From Allotamlana fucoidanivorans (lineage in GTDB: Bacteria > Bacteroidota > Bacteroidia > Flavobacteriales > Flavobacteriaceae), in assembly GCF_045788535.1 (NCBI RefSeq), contig NZ_CP074074.1:806001-870000 (forward strand): a DNA stretch of 64,000 nt. The letters run 5' to 3'. Position numbers and translations under genes: made by a program. This document shows, piece after piece, positions 46,986 through 54,770 of this stretch. Below the pieces are notes generated by a model. The model had not been told where the DNA came from. It did no database searches and saw only the letters and a program-made list of their open reading frames with translations. Every line of letters begins with the position of its first letter. Within the stretch, counting starts at the first letter, position 1.

Positions 46986-48362
46986 CTAAATTCCTAAAAT
47001 CATTTTAGCAATCCAAAAGTAGATTAAAATGCCAAAAATATCATTACTTGTGGTAATAAAAGGTCCTGTAGCTATGGCTGGGTCAATACCACGTTTATCT
47101 AAAAACAAAGGAACAAAAGTACCTATTAAACCAGCAACAATAATAACCACCACCAGCGAAACCGAAATAGCAAAAGCCGTATTCATCTCACCCTTTGTTG
47201 CCCAAACAAAAAGAAACAAAAACATGGCTAAAATAACCCCGTTTAATGCTGCAAGTAGCATTTCCTTCAGCAAACGGCTATTAATACTTCCTTTTACATC
47301 GTCATTGGCTAAACCTTGAACAATAATAGCACTTGATTGCACACCCACATTTCCTGCCATAGCAGCTATTAATGGGGTAAAAAAGAACAAAACAGCATAG
47401 GTACTAAATGTTTCTTGAAACCCTTCCATAATTAAAAACGCTCCAACACCACCTACTAAGCCTAAAAACAACCAAGGTAATCGAGCACGCGTTAGTTGCA
47501 AAATGCTGTCATCGGCCTCTACGTCACTGGTAATACCAGCCGCCATTTGGTAATCTCTTTCTGCCTCTTCTTTCATAACATCTACAATGTCATCAATAGT
47601 AATACGCCCAAGCAGTACTTTATTGTCATCACTCTCAACCACAGGAATGGCTTCTAAATCATACTTTGCCATTAATCGGGCTACTTCCTCTACATCTTCA
47701 TTCACATTAACATAATCAACATTTGAGATGTATATATCGGCTATTTTTTGATCGTTTTTTGCAACCACAAGATCTTTTAACGATAAGCGTCCCACCAATT
47801 TATTTTCCTTATCAACAACATACACAGAATGAACTCTAGTCACATCTTTAGCTTGCCCTCTTATGCGACGCAGACACCCAGCCACTGTCCATGTTTCATA
47901 AACTTTTACCAATTCTTTAGCCATTAAACTTCCTGCAGTATCATCTGCATAGGCTAAAAGTTCAGTAATCTCCGCTTTATGCTCTTCATCTTCAATTCTG
48001 GAAATTACTTCTCGTTGACGTTCCTCAGGCAATTCGGCAATAATATCGGCCGCATCATCGGTATCTAACTCTTCAACTTCATCGGCGATTTCTTGGGCAG
48101 ATAGGCTTTTTAAAACTTTCTCACGATTATCTTCATCGAGTTCCATCAGAATATCTGATGTGGTTTCAGAATCTAAAAGCTTAATCACATAAACGGCGCT
48201 TTCTAAATTAAGTTCATCTAATATTTCGGCTATATCGGCGTAATGAAACTCATCTAAAACCTTTTTAAGCTCCTTATCATTTTGGGATTCAATAAGCTGC
48301 TCTACTTTTTCAACAAGTTGATTTGTTAATTGAAATTGTATGTTTTCTTTTTCTTCCGACAT
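46986..48362 (-). CDS. mgtE: Magnesium transporter MgtE
   Basis: A 458-residue Mg2+ channel. The N-terminal domain is an acidic superhelix (ELDTDDAADIIAELPEERQR). Two CBS domains cover about residues 140-260 (GSLMAKELVKVYETW, then LVGRLSLKDLVVAKND and KVLLGRITIDDIVDVM). Five membrane helices end with the pore motif GNVGVQSSAIIVQGLA and DKRGIDPAIATGPFITTSND. The cytosolic half closes the pore when Mg2+ is plentiful. It is encoded 50 bp after rsmA. Confidence 0.95.
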   Translation of the reverse strand: MSEEKENIQFQLTNQLVEKVEQLIESQNDKELKKVLDEFHYADIAEILDELNLESAVYVIKLLDSETTSDILMELDEDNREKVLKSLSAQEIADEVEELDTDDAADIIAELPEERQREVISRIEDEEHKAEITELLAYADDTAGSLMAKELVKVYETWTVAGCLRRIRGQAKDVTRVHSVYVVDKENKLVGRLSLKDLVVAKNDQKIADIYISNVDYVNVNEDVEEVARLMAKYDLEAIPVVESDDNKVLLGRITIDDIVDVMKEEAERDYQMAAGITSDVEADDSILQLTRARLPWLFLGLVGGVGAFLIMEGFQETFSTYAVLFFFTPLIAAMAGNVGVQSSAIIVQGLANDDVKGSINSRLLKEMLLAALNGVILAMFLFLFVWATKGEMNTAFAISVSLVVVIIVAGLIGTFVPLFLDKRGIDPAIATGPFITTSNDIFGILIYFWIAKMILGI

Positions 48363-48412
48363 GTACTATAATCCTGAATTTTGAGTTCATCAAAATCACC
48401 TACAAAGATGTA

Positions 48413-49186
48413 TTAACTATCCTCTGCTATCAACTGTGTAAGTTTAATAAATTCCTGAACACTTAATTGTTCTGGGCGTTTGCCAAATATACTATTTGCT
48501 TTTAAATTATCGGATAAATTGAATGTTTTTAAACTGTTACGAAGTGTTTTTCTACGTTGTTGAAATCCTGTTTTTACCACCTTAAAAAATAACGTTTCAT
48601 CACAAGGTAAGCTAAAATCTTCTTTTCTGGTTAATCTTAAAACACCTGAATCTACTTTTGGAGGCGGACTGAATACATTTGGCGGTACTGTAAAAAGGTA
48701 TTCGGCTTCATAAAAAGCTTGTGTTAATACAGATAGAATGCCATATATTTTTGAACCCTCTTTTGAACAAATACGTTGTGCCACCTCTTTTTGAAACATT
48801 CCTGAAAACTCTGGAATTTGGTTACGCATTTTTAAAGCCTTAAAAACAATTTGACTTGAAATATTATATGGGAAATTGCCAATGATAGCAAAAGGTTGAT
48901 TCTTAAATACGGTGTTTAAATCATACTTTAAAAAATCTTGTTCTAAAATTCTAGGCGCTAAGTTTAGGTAATTGGCTTTTAAATACGTTACAGATTCTGG
49001 ATCAATTTCAATAACATAGGTTGTTATGTTTTTTTTAACCAAATATTTGGTTAGAACGCCCATACCTGGCCCTATTTCTAAAACATTTTGATAGCCTTGT
49101 AACGACAGGGTATCTGCTATTTTCTGCGCTACAGATTCGTCATTTAAAAAATGTTGACCGAGATGTTTTTTAGCTTTTACTGTCAT
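48413..49186 (-). CDS. rsmA: 16S rRNA dimethyladenosine methyltransferase RsmA (KsgA)
   Basis: A 257-residue enzyme that dimethylates two adjacent adenines near the 3' end of 16S rRNA during 30S maturation. [18 protein letters not shown] starts the family alignment. [15 protein letters not shown] is the SAM motif, [15 protein letters not shown] the catalytic NFPY motif, and [18 protein letters not shown] the late one. It has a TATTTTTG promoter box and mgtE follows. Confidence 0.96.
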   Translation of the reverse strand: MTVKAKKHLGQHFLNDESVAQKIADTLSLQGYQNVLEIGPGMGVLTKYLVKKNITTYVIEIDPESVTYLKANYLNLAPRILEQDFLKYDLNTVFKNQPFAIIGNFPYNISSQIVFKALKMRNQIPEFSGMFQKEVAQRICSKEGSKIYGILSVLTQAFYEAEYLFTVPPNVFSPPPKVDSGVLRLTRKEDFSLPCDETLFFKVVKTGFQQRRKTLRNSLKTFNLSDNLKANSIFGKRPEQLSVQEFIKLTQLIAEDS

Positions 49187-49230
49187 GAGTCTAAATAGAT
49201 TTTACCTTTGCTTAAGCATTATTTAGGACA

Positions 49231-49238
49231 CAAAAATA
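49231..49238 (-). promoter_or_regulatory. -7 promoter element for rsmA
   Basis: Minus-strand TATTTTTG fits TAnnTTTG and lies 44 bp upstream of the rsmA start. Confidence 0.5.
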
Positions 49239-49272
49239 AGTTTTTAAAATTTGACAGGAATTTTAAGCGGTA

Positions 49273-49596
49273 TTACTTAAAATTCACCGTGTATTCATCA
49301 ATAATTTGAAGCTCTGTTCTAAAGGCAAGCATCTTATCGGCAAACTTTTTTAATCCTTCGTTTCTAAGGCGTTCTGCATCTTCTTTATAATAGGCATCTA
49401 ATGCTTCACGGGAATATGATTTATACTGAATAGAGTAAGTTACGCCTCCCATTTCTTCTTCTACCAAAACTCGTGTAAGAGTGGCTTTATTAAACTTGCC
49501 TGTTCCCAAAACCTGCGGAATATGCTCTTTAATCCAAACCAACCATTCATCATGAATTGATTCATCAACATTTACGGTAACATTATATATATACAT
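49273..49596 (-). CDS. DUF4286 family protein
   Basis: A 107-residue protein. MYIYNVTVNVDESIHDEWL and the ferredoxin-like ABM-type fold (VTYSIQYKSYSREALDAYYK) fit DUF4286, common in Flavobacteriia and of unknown function. No catalytic residues stand out. It is 10 bp after the TPR gene on the same strand and probably co-transcribed. Confidence 0.85.
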   Translation of the reverse strand: MYIYNVTVNVDESIHDEWLVWIKEHIPQVLGTGKFNKATLTRVLVEEEMGGVTYSIQYKSYSREALDAYYKEDAERLRNEGLKKFADKMLAFRTELQIIDEYTVNFK

Positions 49597-49606
49597 AGCT
49601 TTCTTT

Positions 49607-51385
49607 TTAATTTAGGGCATCTCCGCGTAATGTTCTGAATCGTTTTCTCGCTTCAACAAAATAAATACTATCGGCGTGATTAAAAATTATCTTTTCATAC
49701 ATCGCTTTGGCCTTTTCTGGTTCATTTAAGTACTTATCATAAATTGTTGCTAAATGAAAATACGCATCATCTGCTAAAATACCATCTCTGTAATTGGTAA
49801 TGATACGTTCATAATTAGCCAGAGCCTTTTCAAATACAAACTTTTCTTCATACAATTGCGCCTGTTTGTATAAGGCTTGAGCTATAATGGGTTCTGTTTT
49901 ATGGTCTTCTAAAATTTTATCTAGAAGCTGTATAGAAGCCTCCTTTTTATTTTGAAAGGCAAGCAAATCGGCCTTTGCATAAAGTTTAAGTGCCGTTTGA
50001 AGCGAATCTTCATATTTATTATCTGTAATTAACAATTTCAAATCAAGCGCGTCATTGGCAATAAGTTGAGACGTTGATGCTTTTAAAATTTTAAGCTGAG
50101 ATTCTGCCCATTTAAAATCGCCTTTATAATAACTTGTTTTAGCTACCCTAAATCGAGCTTCTTGAGATATGGTACTATTTTTTAAATGGCGTTGAATTTG
50201 AGTATAATAAATAAGAGCTTTACTAAATTGTTCGTTCAAAACCAAAATATCGCCTAATTCAAGTTTAACCTGTGCTTGCTCCATTTTATTGAGTGGTAGC
50301 TTTAGGGTCTTTTCTAAATAGGAAATGGCATCTTTGGTGTTATTCATATAAAACGCTAAAAAATGGGCATATGAAATTTTAAGTTTCAAGGCTTTACTTT
50401 GCTCACCATAGCTATTAAACAAATCTAAATATTTTGCCTTTATAGTGTTATATTGGTCTTTTGAACTCTCTTTAATTTCAAGCTGAATAGCCTCATAATG
50501 CGCTTGTAGTTGGGTGTCTATGTCTGGCGCTATTTCAATCACATAAGTATAAATGGTTTTAGCCAAATCTGTTTGATTGTCATTACCGGCTGAAATGGCC
50601 AAATCAACAATTCTATTTAACCCTACTTGCTCTCTATTAAAGATAGCTTTCTCTTGGGTGAATGCTTTTTTGAAATCCTTTTGCTGAACAAATAGCCAGC
50701 TTAACATTTCATTCCAAAGCGTATTAGGTGCTTGCTGTAACTTTTTTAATAAAATTTTTCTGAACAAGGTATTATTTTCACTATACGCATCATCAGTAAT
50801 AAAATCGGACAAGGCTCGCTTTATATTACCTAACTGCTCAGGATTAGACTCAATAAAATTAATATAGCCTATAAACATCTTTTCAATATTACCCTGCTCC
50901 CCATAAATCTGTGCCAGTTGTAAATTAAAATTAAATTCAGGATTTATTGTCATGGCCTTTTCATACGCTAAAGAAGCTTCTTCTAACAACGAATGATTTT
51001 GAAAAGTACGTGCCACGCCATAGACATTATTTACGTGGTCATCAATACTGGCAAGCGCTTTTTCATAATAGGCTTTTGCCGTATTCAAATCATTTTTTAA
51101 CTGAAAGTTATACCCTATTTCAACAAAAAAAGCTGGATAGTTAATACGTTCCATCAACTTTAATAAAAAGGCTTCCACCTCATCATACTGTTCTAGTTGC
51201 TGATGTGTACTTATAATTTGATTAATATAGTTGATGTTGGACGGCGATTTTGCATAAAGTGCCTTATACTCCAATAAAGCCTTTTCATAGTCACCATTTT
51301 TAAAATACTCTTTAGCAAGAATATCTTCTTGAGTAACCCCAGCTATTGAAAAAAGTAGTACTCCAATGAAAAAAACAAATCTCAT
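49607..51385 (-). CDS. Exported tetratricopeptide-repeat protein
   Basis: A 592-residue protein with signal peptide MRFVFFIGVLLFSIAGVTQ. It contains many 34-residue TPR units: YFKNGDYEKALLEYKALYAK near residue 28, LNTAKAYYEKALAS near 105, LGDILVLNEQFSKALIYYTQ near 375, and FEKALANYERIITNYRDGIL near 530. TPR arrays form protein-binding superhelices, so it probably works as a periplasmic scaffold. The last repeats resemble BamD/YbgF-type TPRs. Function unproven. Confidence 0.87.
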   Translation of the reverse strand: MRFVFFIGVLLFSIAGVTQEDILAKEYFKNGDYEKALLEYKALYAKSPSNINYINQIISTHQQLEQYDEVEAFLLKLMERINYPAFFVEIGYNFQLKNDLNTAKAYYEKALASIDDHVNNVYGVARTFQNHSLLEEASLAYEKAMTINPEFNFNLQLAQIYGEQGNIEKMFIGYINFIESNPEQLGNIKRALSDFITDDAYSENNTLFRKILLKKLQQAPNTLWNEMLSWLFVQQKDFKKAFTQEKAIFNREQVGLNRIVDLAISAGNDNQTDLAKTIYTYVIEIAPDIDTQLQAHYEAIQLEIKESSKDQYNTIKAKYLDLFNSYGEQSKALKLKISYAHFLAFYMNNTKDAISYLEKTLKLPLNKMEQAQVKLELGDILVLNEQFSKALIYYTQIQRHLKNSTISQEARFRVAKTSYYKGDFKWAESQLKILKASTSQLIANDALDLKLLITDNKYEDSLQTALKLYAKADLLAFQNKKEASIQLLDKILEDHKTEPIIAQALYKQAQLYEEKFVFEKALANYERIITNYRDGILADDAYFHLATIYDKYLNEPEKAKAMYEKIIFNHADSIYFVEARKRFRTLRGDALN

Positions 51386-51420
51386 ACGGTAAATATAGCG
51401 TATTTGAGTATGGTTTGTTT

Positions 51421-51849
51421 TTAATATTCATATAAAATGCTCTTATCGGAGTTTATTACATTCAGTTGTACTTTACCTCCACCATCTTGTAAGTTTGAAA
51501 TGTCAAAAGTCAATTCTTTTGTAATATATGCTTCACATAACTCTTCATTCTTTAATGATAATCTGAGATTTCTTTGAGGCGGATAGGATTTTAAAGTAGC
51601 ACCAGAATCAATTAGTTCTACTTCCCAAGTATTTCCGTTACAACCACCTGCACTAAAATTAATCGTCATACAGTTACCGTTAATCTCTAAACTATTTATG
51701 GTTAGTTCATCTGAAGGTGCATTTTCATATTGAGTAGCACTTATTATGGTTTTAAAATCACAGTTCGTTGAATCTTCATTGTCATCATCATCATTTGAAC
51801 AGCTTAAAAATGTTATTCCAATTAAAAATAAAGTCAATACTCTTTTCAT
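51421..51849 (-). CDS. Small lipoprotein of unknown function
   Basis: A 142-residue protein. MKRVLTLFLIGITFLSC is a lipoprotein signal (Cys17), followed by an acidic, disordered stretch (SNDDDDNEDSTNC) typical of surface-exported Bacteroidota lipoproteins. The rest looks like one beta-sandwich domain with four cysteines (NCDFKTI, then GNCMTINFSAGGCNGNTWEV and ELCEAY). I recognise no named family. It lies upstream of the TPR gene by 35 bp. Confidence 0.7.
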   Translation of the reverse strand: MKRVLTLFLIGITFLSCSNDDDDNEDSTNCDFKTIISATQYENAPSDELTINSLEINGNCMTINFSAGGCNGNTWEVELIDSGATLKSYPPQRNLRLSLKNEELCEAYITKELTFDISNLQDGGGKVQLNVINSDKSILYEY

Positions 51850-51956
51850 GTCAATGTATATTTATATTATACTCTTAGATAGCATAATTACCATTTGGTT
51901 GCGTTAAAGGCACTACAATAGGTTTACTTCGTTAATTTTACTAATATTATAATAAA

Positions 51957-51980
51957 AAATGCCCGAAAAATTCGGGCATC
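51957..51980 (-). terminator. terminator for the small exported peptide gene
   Basis: tgcccgaa/ttcgggca is a perfect 8-bp stem with a 3-nt loop. On the minus strand it is followed by a T run, consistent with ending transcription coming from 52246. The rest of 51850-52123 shows no gene. Confidence 0.82.
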
Positions 51981-52123
51981 AACCAACCAAAAAATTATTC
52001 TTCTATTAACTACCGTTAATTAAAAACTCGATTGGGGACAGTCTTTAATTTAATGAAAAATCACAATTATTTATTTCAAAAACATCTTTTTGTGCATCAA
52101 GAGATATTATGAAAACAGAATTC

Positions 52124-52246
52124 CTATTTACTCACTATTGTAGTTGAATTATCGTCAGATTTAACCAGTTCGAAATCTGAGGACAACACTTTTGTAGCGA
52201 AAAAAATCAGAGCAATTAACAGTACTAAACGCTTAATATTCTTCAT
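52124..52246 (-). CDS. Small exported peptide, possibly frameshifted
   Basis: A 40-residue ORF from ATG 52246; the longer frame to 52345 gives an unlikely N terminus. MKNIKRLVLLIALIFFATKV ending SS is a clear signal sequence. Only about 17 residues follow (DFELVKSDDNSTTIVSK). In the +1 frame just past the stop, 25 more residues continue without a stop (NSVFIISLDAQKDVFEINN and CDFSLN), so a single frameshift may have split a 65-residue protein. A good terminator lies downstream, which supports a transcribed gene. Function unknown. Confidence 0.45.
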   Translation of the reverse strand: MKNIKRLVLLIALIFFATKVLSSDFELVKSDDNSTTIVSK

Positions 52247-52402
52247 GGTCAGCAGGTTTAATAGATTTGGTGCTGCTAACTTGAAAAATATCTTTAAAAA
52301 ATGCAAGTAAAACGACCTAAAAATGTCATGTATCAACCAAAACACGCATTTAATCGATGTTTTTGATAAAAAAGATTATTGATTTGTAAGATTTTTACTA
52401 GT

Positions 52403-53674
52403 TTAATCAATTATACTAAAACCAGTGTACGGTTGTAGCACTTCAGGAATAACAATACCTTTCTCGGTTTGGTAATTTTCTAATATGCCAGCTAAAACTC
52501 TAGGTAGTGCTAATGAACTTCCATTTAAAGTGTGAGCCAGCTCATTTTTACCTTCACTGTTTTTAAATCTTAGTTTTAGGCGGTTGGCTTGAAATGTTTC
52601 AAAATTTGAAACAGATGATATCTCTAACCAACGGTCTTGTGCTGTTGAGAACACTTCAAAATCATAAGTTAATGCAGAGGTGAACCCTAAATCGCCACCA
52701 CATAATCTCAATATTCGGTATGGTAACTTTAACTCTTCAAGAATGGTTTTCACATGATCTACCATCCCATCTAGTGCTTCATAAGATTTTGAAGGGTGTT
52801 CTACACGTAAAATTTCAACCTTATCAAATTGGTGTAATCTGTTTAAACCTCTCACATGAGCGCCATAGCTTCCTGCCTCTCTTCTAAAACATGGCGTGTA
52901 ACCTGTTATACCTATTGGTAATTCTGCTTCACTTAAAACCACATCTCTAAAAATATTGGTACCTGGCACTTCTGCTGTTGGAATAAGATATAGATTATCT
53001 CCTGTTACATGATACATTTGTCCTTCTTTATCAGGTAACTGCCCCGTGCCAAAACCAGAGGCTTCATTGACTAAGTGTGGCAACTGAAATTCGGTGTAGC
53101 CGGCAGCCGTATTTTTATCAAGAAAATAGGCTATTAAAGCCCGTTGTAATCGTGCGCCTTTGCCTTTATATACAGGAAAACCTGCTCCCGTGATTTTATT
53201 CCCTAATTCAAAATCAATAATATCATATTTCTTAGCTAATTCCCAATGCGGCAAAGCCTCGTCATGGAGTTTAGGAATCTCGCCCGCACTAAACACCTCT
53301 TCATTATCTTCATCTGTATTACCAGCTGGAACTATGGCATTGGGCACGTTGGGAATTTTATAAAGTAGTTCATTTAAAGCATCTGCTTTAGCATTTAATG
53401 ACTCAGCCAGTACTTTTGATGACTCTTTTAATTCACTCGTTTTTTGCTTAAGGGCATTGGCTTTTTCAGCTTGCCCAGATTTGTATAAATTTCCAATTTC
53501 TTTTGATAAAGTGTTTGATTCGGCCAAGGTATTATCGAGTTCTGCTTGTAAGCTTCGTCTTGCTTCATCAAACGCAATAACATCATCAATCATTTGACGT
53601 GCATCAATATTTCGCTTTGCTAAGCGCTCAATTACTAAATCTTTGTTCTCTCTAATAAAAGCAACTTGTAACAT
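52403..53674 (-). CDS. serS: Seryl-tRNA synthetase
   Basis: A 423-residue class II synthetase. The N-terminal coiled-coil arm (about residues 30-100) grips tRNA-Ser. The catalytic core has LIPTAEVPGTNIFRD, motif 2 in CFRREAGSYGAHVRGLNRLH, and motif 3 in ELAHTLNGSSLALPRVLAGI. It charges serine and selenocysteine tRNAs. It has a TAAATTTG promoter box upstream and stands alone. Confidence 0.97.
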   Translation of the reverse strand: MLQVAFIRENKDLVIERLAKRNIDARQMIDDVIAFDEARRSLQAELDNTLAESNTLSKEIGNLYKSGQAEKANALKQKTSELKESSKVLAESLNAKADALNELLYKIPNVPNAIVPAGNTDEDNEEVFSAGEIPKLHDEALPHWELAKKYDIIDFELGNKITGAGFPVYKGKGARLQRALIAYFLDKNTAAGYTEFQLPHLVNEASGFGTGQLPDKEGQMYHVTGDNLYLIPTAEVPGTNIFRDVVLSEAELPIGITGYTPCFRREAGSYGAHVRGLNRLHQFDKVEILRVEHPSKSYEALDGMVDHVKTILEELKLPYRILRLCGGDLGFTSALTYDFEVFSTAQDRWLEISSVSNFETFQANRLKLRFKNSEGKNELAHTLNGSSLALPRVLAGILENYQTEKGIVIPEVLQPYTGFSIID

Positions 53675-53693
53675 GTCTTGAAAATTTAAGCGA

Positions 53694-53701
53694 CAAATTT
53701 A
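53694..53701 (-). promoter_or_regulatory. -7 promoter element for serS
   Basis: Minus-strand TAAATTTG fits TAnnTTTG, 19 bp upstream of the serS start. Confidence 0.5.
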
Positions 53702-53747
53702 AGGAATTAACAAGATAATCGCTCTTGTTTTTATTGTAAAATAACCG

Positions 53748-54686
53748 TTAAGACGGCTTATGGCTTGAGATGAATTTTAAAGCAGTCTCTTTATCTTTAG
53801 CGAGTTGTTTTTTTAAAGCCTCAACCGATTCAAATTTTTGCTCATCTCTTAAGCGTTCTAATAAATGTATTTGAATAATTTCTCCGTAGATAGATGAATT
53901 AAAGTCAAAAAAATGCACTTCAATAGTTTGCTCGCTCCCATTCACTGTTGGGTTCATACCAATATTCATCATGCCATATACCGTTAGGTCATTTATTTTG
54001 GCATACACAACATAAGCGCCTTGCTTCGGAATAATTTTATAATCTTCCTCTATAACAATATTAGCCGTTGGAAAATTTAATTGCTTGCCCAAACCTCTAC
54101 CTTGACTTACCTCACCCGTTAGCATAAAATCATAGCCCAAATATTTATTCGCTTTTTGAATATCGCCATCATTTATAGCAGCTCTTATTTTGGTTGAACT
54201 TACAGCGACCTCATTGATATCTTGCGCTGAAATTTCTTCCACTTCAAAACCATAAGTTTCTCCAAAAACTTTTAAATCATTGATATCAGCATTTCTATTT
54301 CTTCCAAAACGGTGGTCATAGCCAATAATTACTTTTTTGGCATTTATTTTATCTACCAAAATATCTTTCACAAAATCTTCAGCAGATAGTCTTGAAAAGG
54401 CTTTGGTAAACTTTTTAATAAGCAAAAAATCTAAGCCTAAAGCATCTAAAATATCATGACGTTCTTTAATGGTATTTATTAACTTGATATTAGAATCCTT
54501 TTGCAAGACCATTCTTGGGTGTGGAAAAAACGTAAGTATTACGGATTTTAAACCTTCTACTTTTCCTGTATTTATAAGCCGTTTTATTATTTTTTGATGT
54601 CCAATATGCACCCCATCAAACGTACCAATGGTTACCACAGTAGCCTCTGAAGCCTTATAATGCTCTAAGTTTTTTACCTTTCTCAT
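53748..54686 (-). CDS. ribF: Bifunctional riboflavin kinase/FAD synthetase
   Basis: A 312-residue enzyme making FMN and then FAD from riboflavin. The N-terminal adenylyltransferase domain has the HxGH-like motif VVTIGTFDGVHIGHQKII near residue 20 and IIGYDHRFGRNRNAD near 120. The C-terminal kinase domain contains GEVSQGRGLGKQLNFPTANI near 193 and AYVVYAKINDLTVYGMMNIG. No FMN riboswitch is visible upstream, where only 84 bp separate it from the divergent protease gene. Confidence 0.95.
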   Translation of the reverse strand: MRKVKNLEHYKASEATVVTIGTFDGVHIGHQKIIKRLINTGKVEGLKSVILTFFPHPRMVLQKDSNIKLINTIKERHDILDALGLDFLLIKKFTKAFSRLSAEDFVKDILVDKINAKKVIIGYDHRFGRNRNADINDLKVFGETYGFEVEEISAQDINEVAVSSTKIRAAINDGDIQKANKYLGYDFMLTGEVSQGRGLGKQLNFPTANIVIEEDYKIIPKQGAYVVYAKINDLTVYGMMNIGMNPTVNGSEQTIEVHFFDFNSSIYGEIIQIHLLERLRDEQKFESVEALKKQLAKDKETALKFISSHKPS

Positions 54687-54732
54687 GCAAAGTGTACAAT
54701 TAAATAAAACCAGGTTAAATAATTAGAATTGC

Positions 54733-54740
54733 TATATTTG
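54733..54740 (+). promoter_or_regulatory. -7 promoter element for the reprolysin-like protease
   Basis: TATATTTG is an exact consensus match 30 bp before the ATG at 54771. It overlaps an in-frame TTG at 54729, so that longer frame is not the true start. Confidence 0.6.
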
Positions 54741-54770
54741 ATATTAAAATTAGCCTCGAAAAACGTATTT

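Noticed and set aside
53688..54770. FMN riboswitch upstream of ribF
   Set aside because: Only 84 bp separate ribF from the divergent gene, without the conserved FMN aptamer elements.
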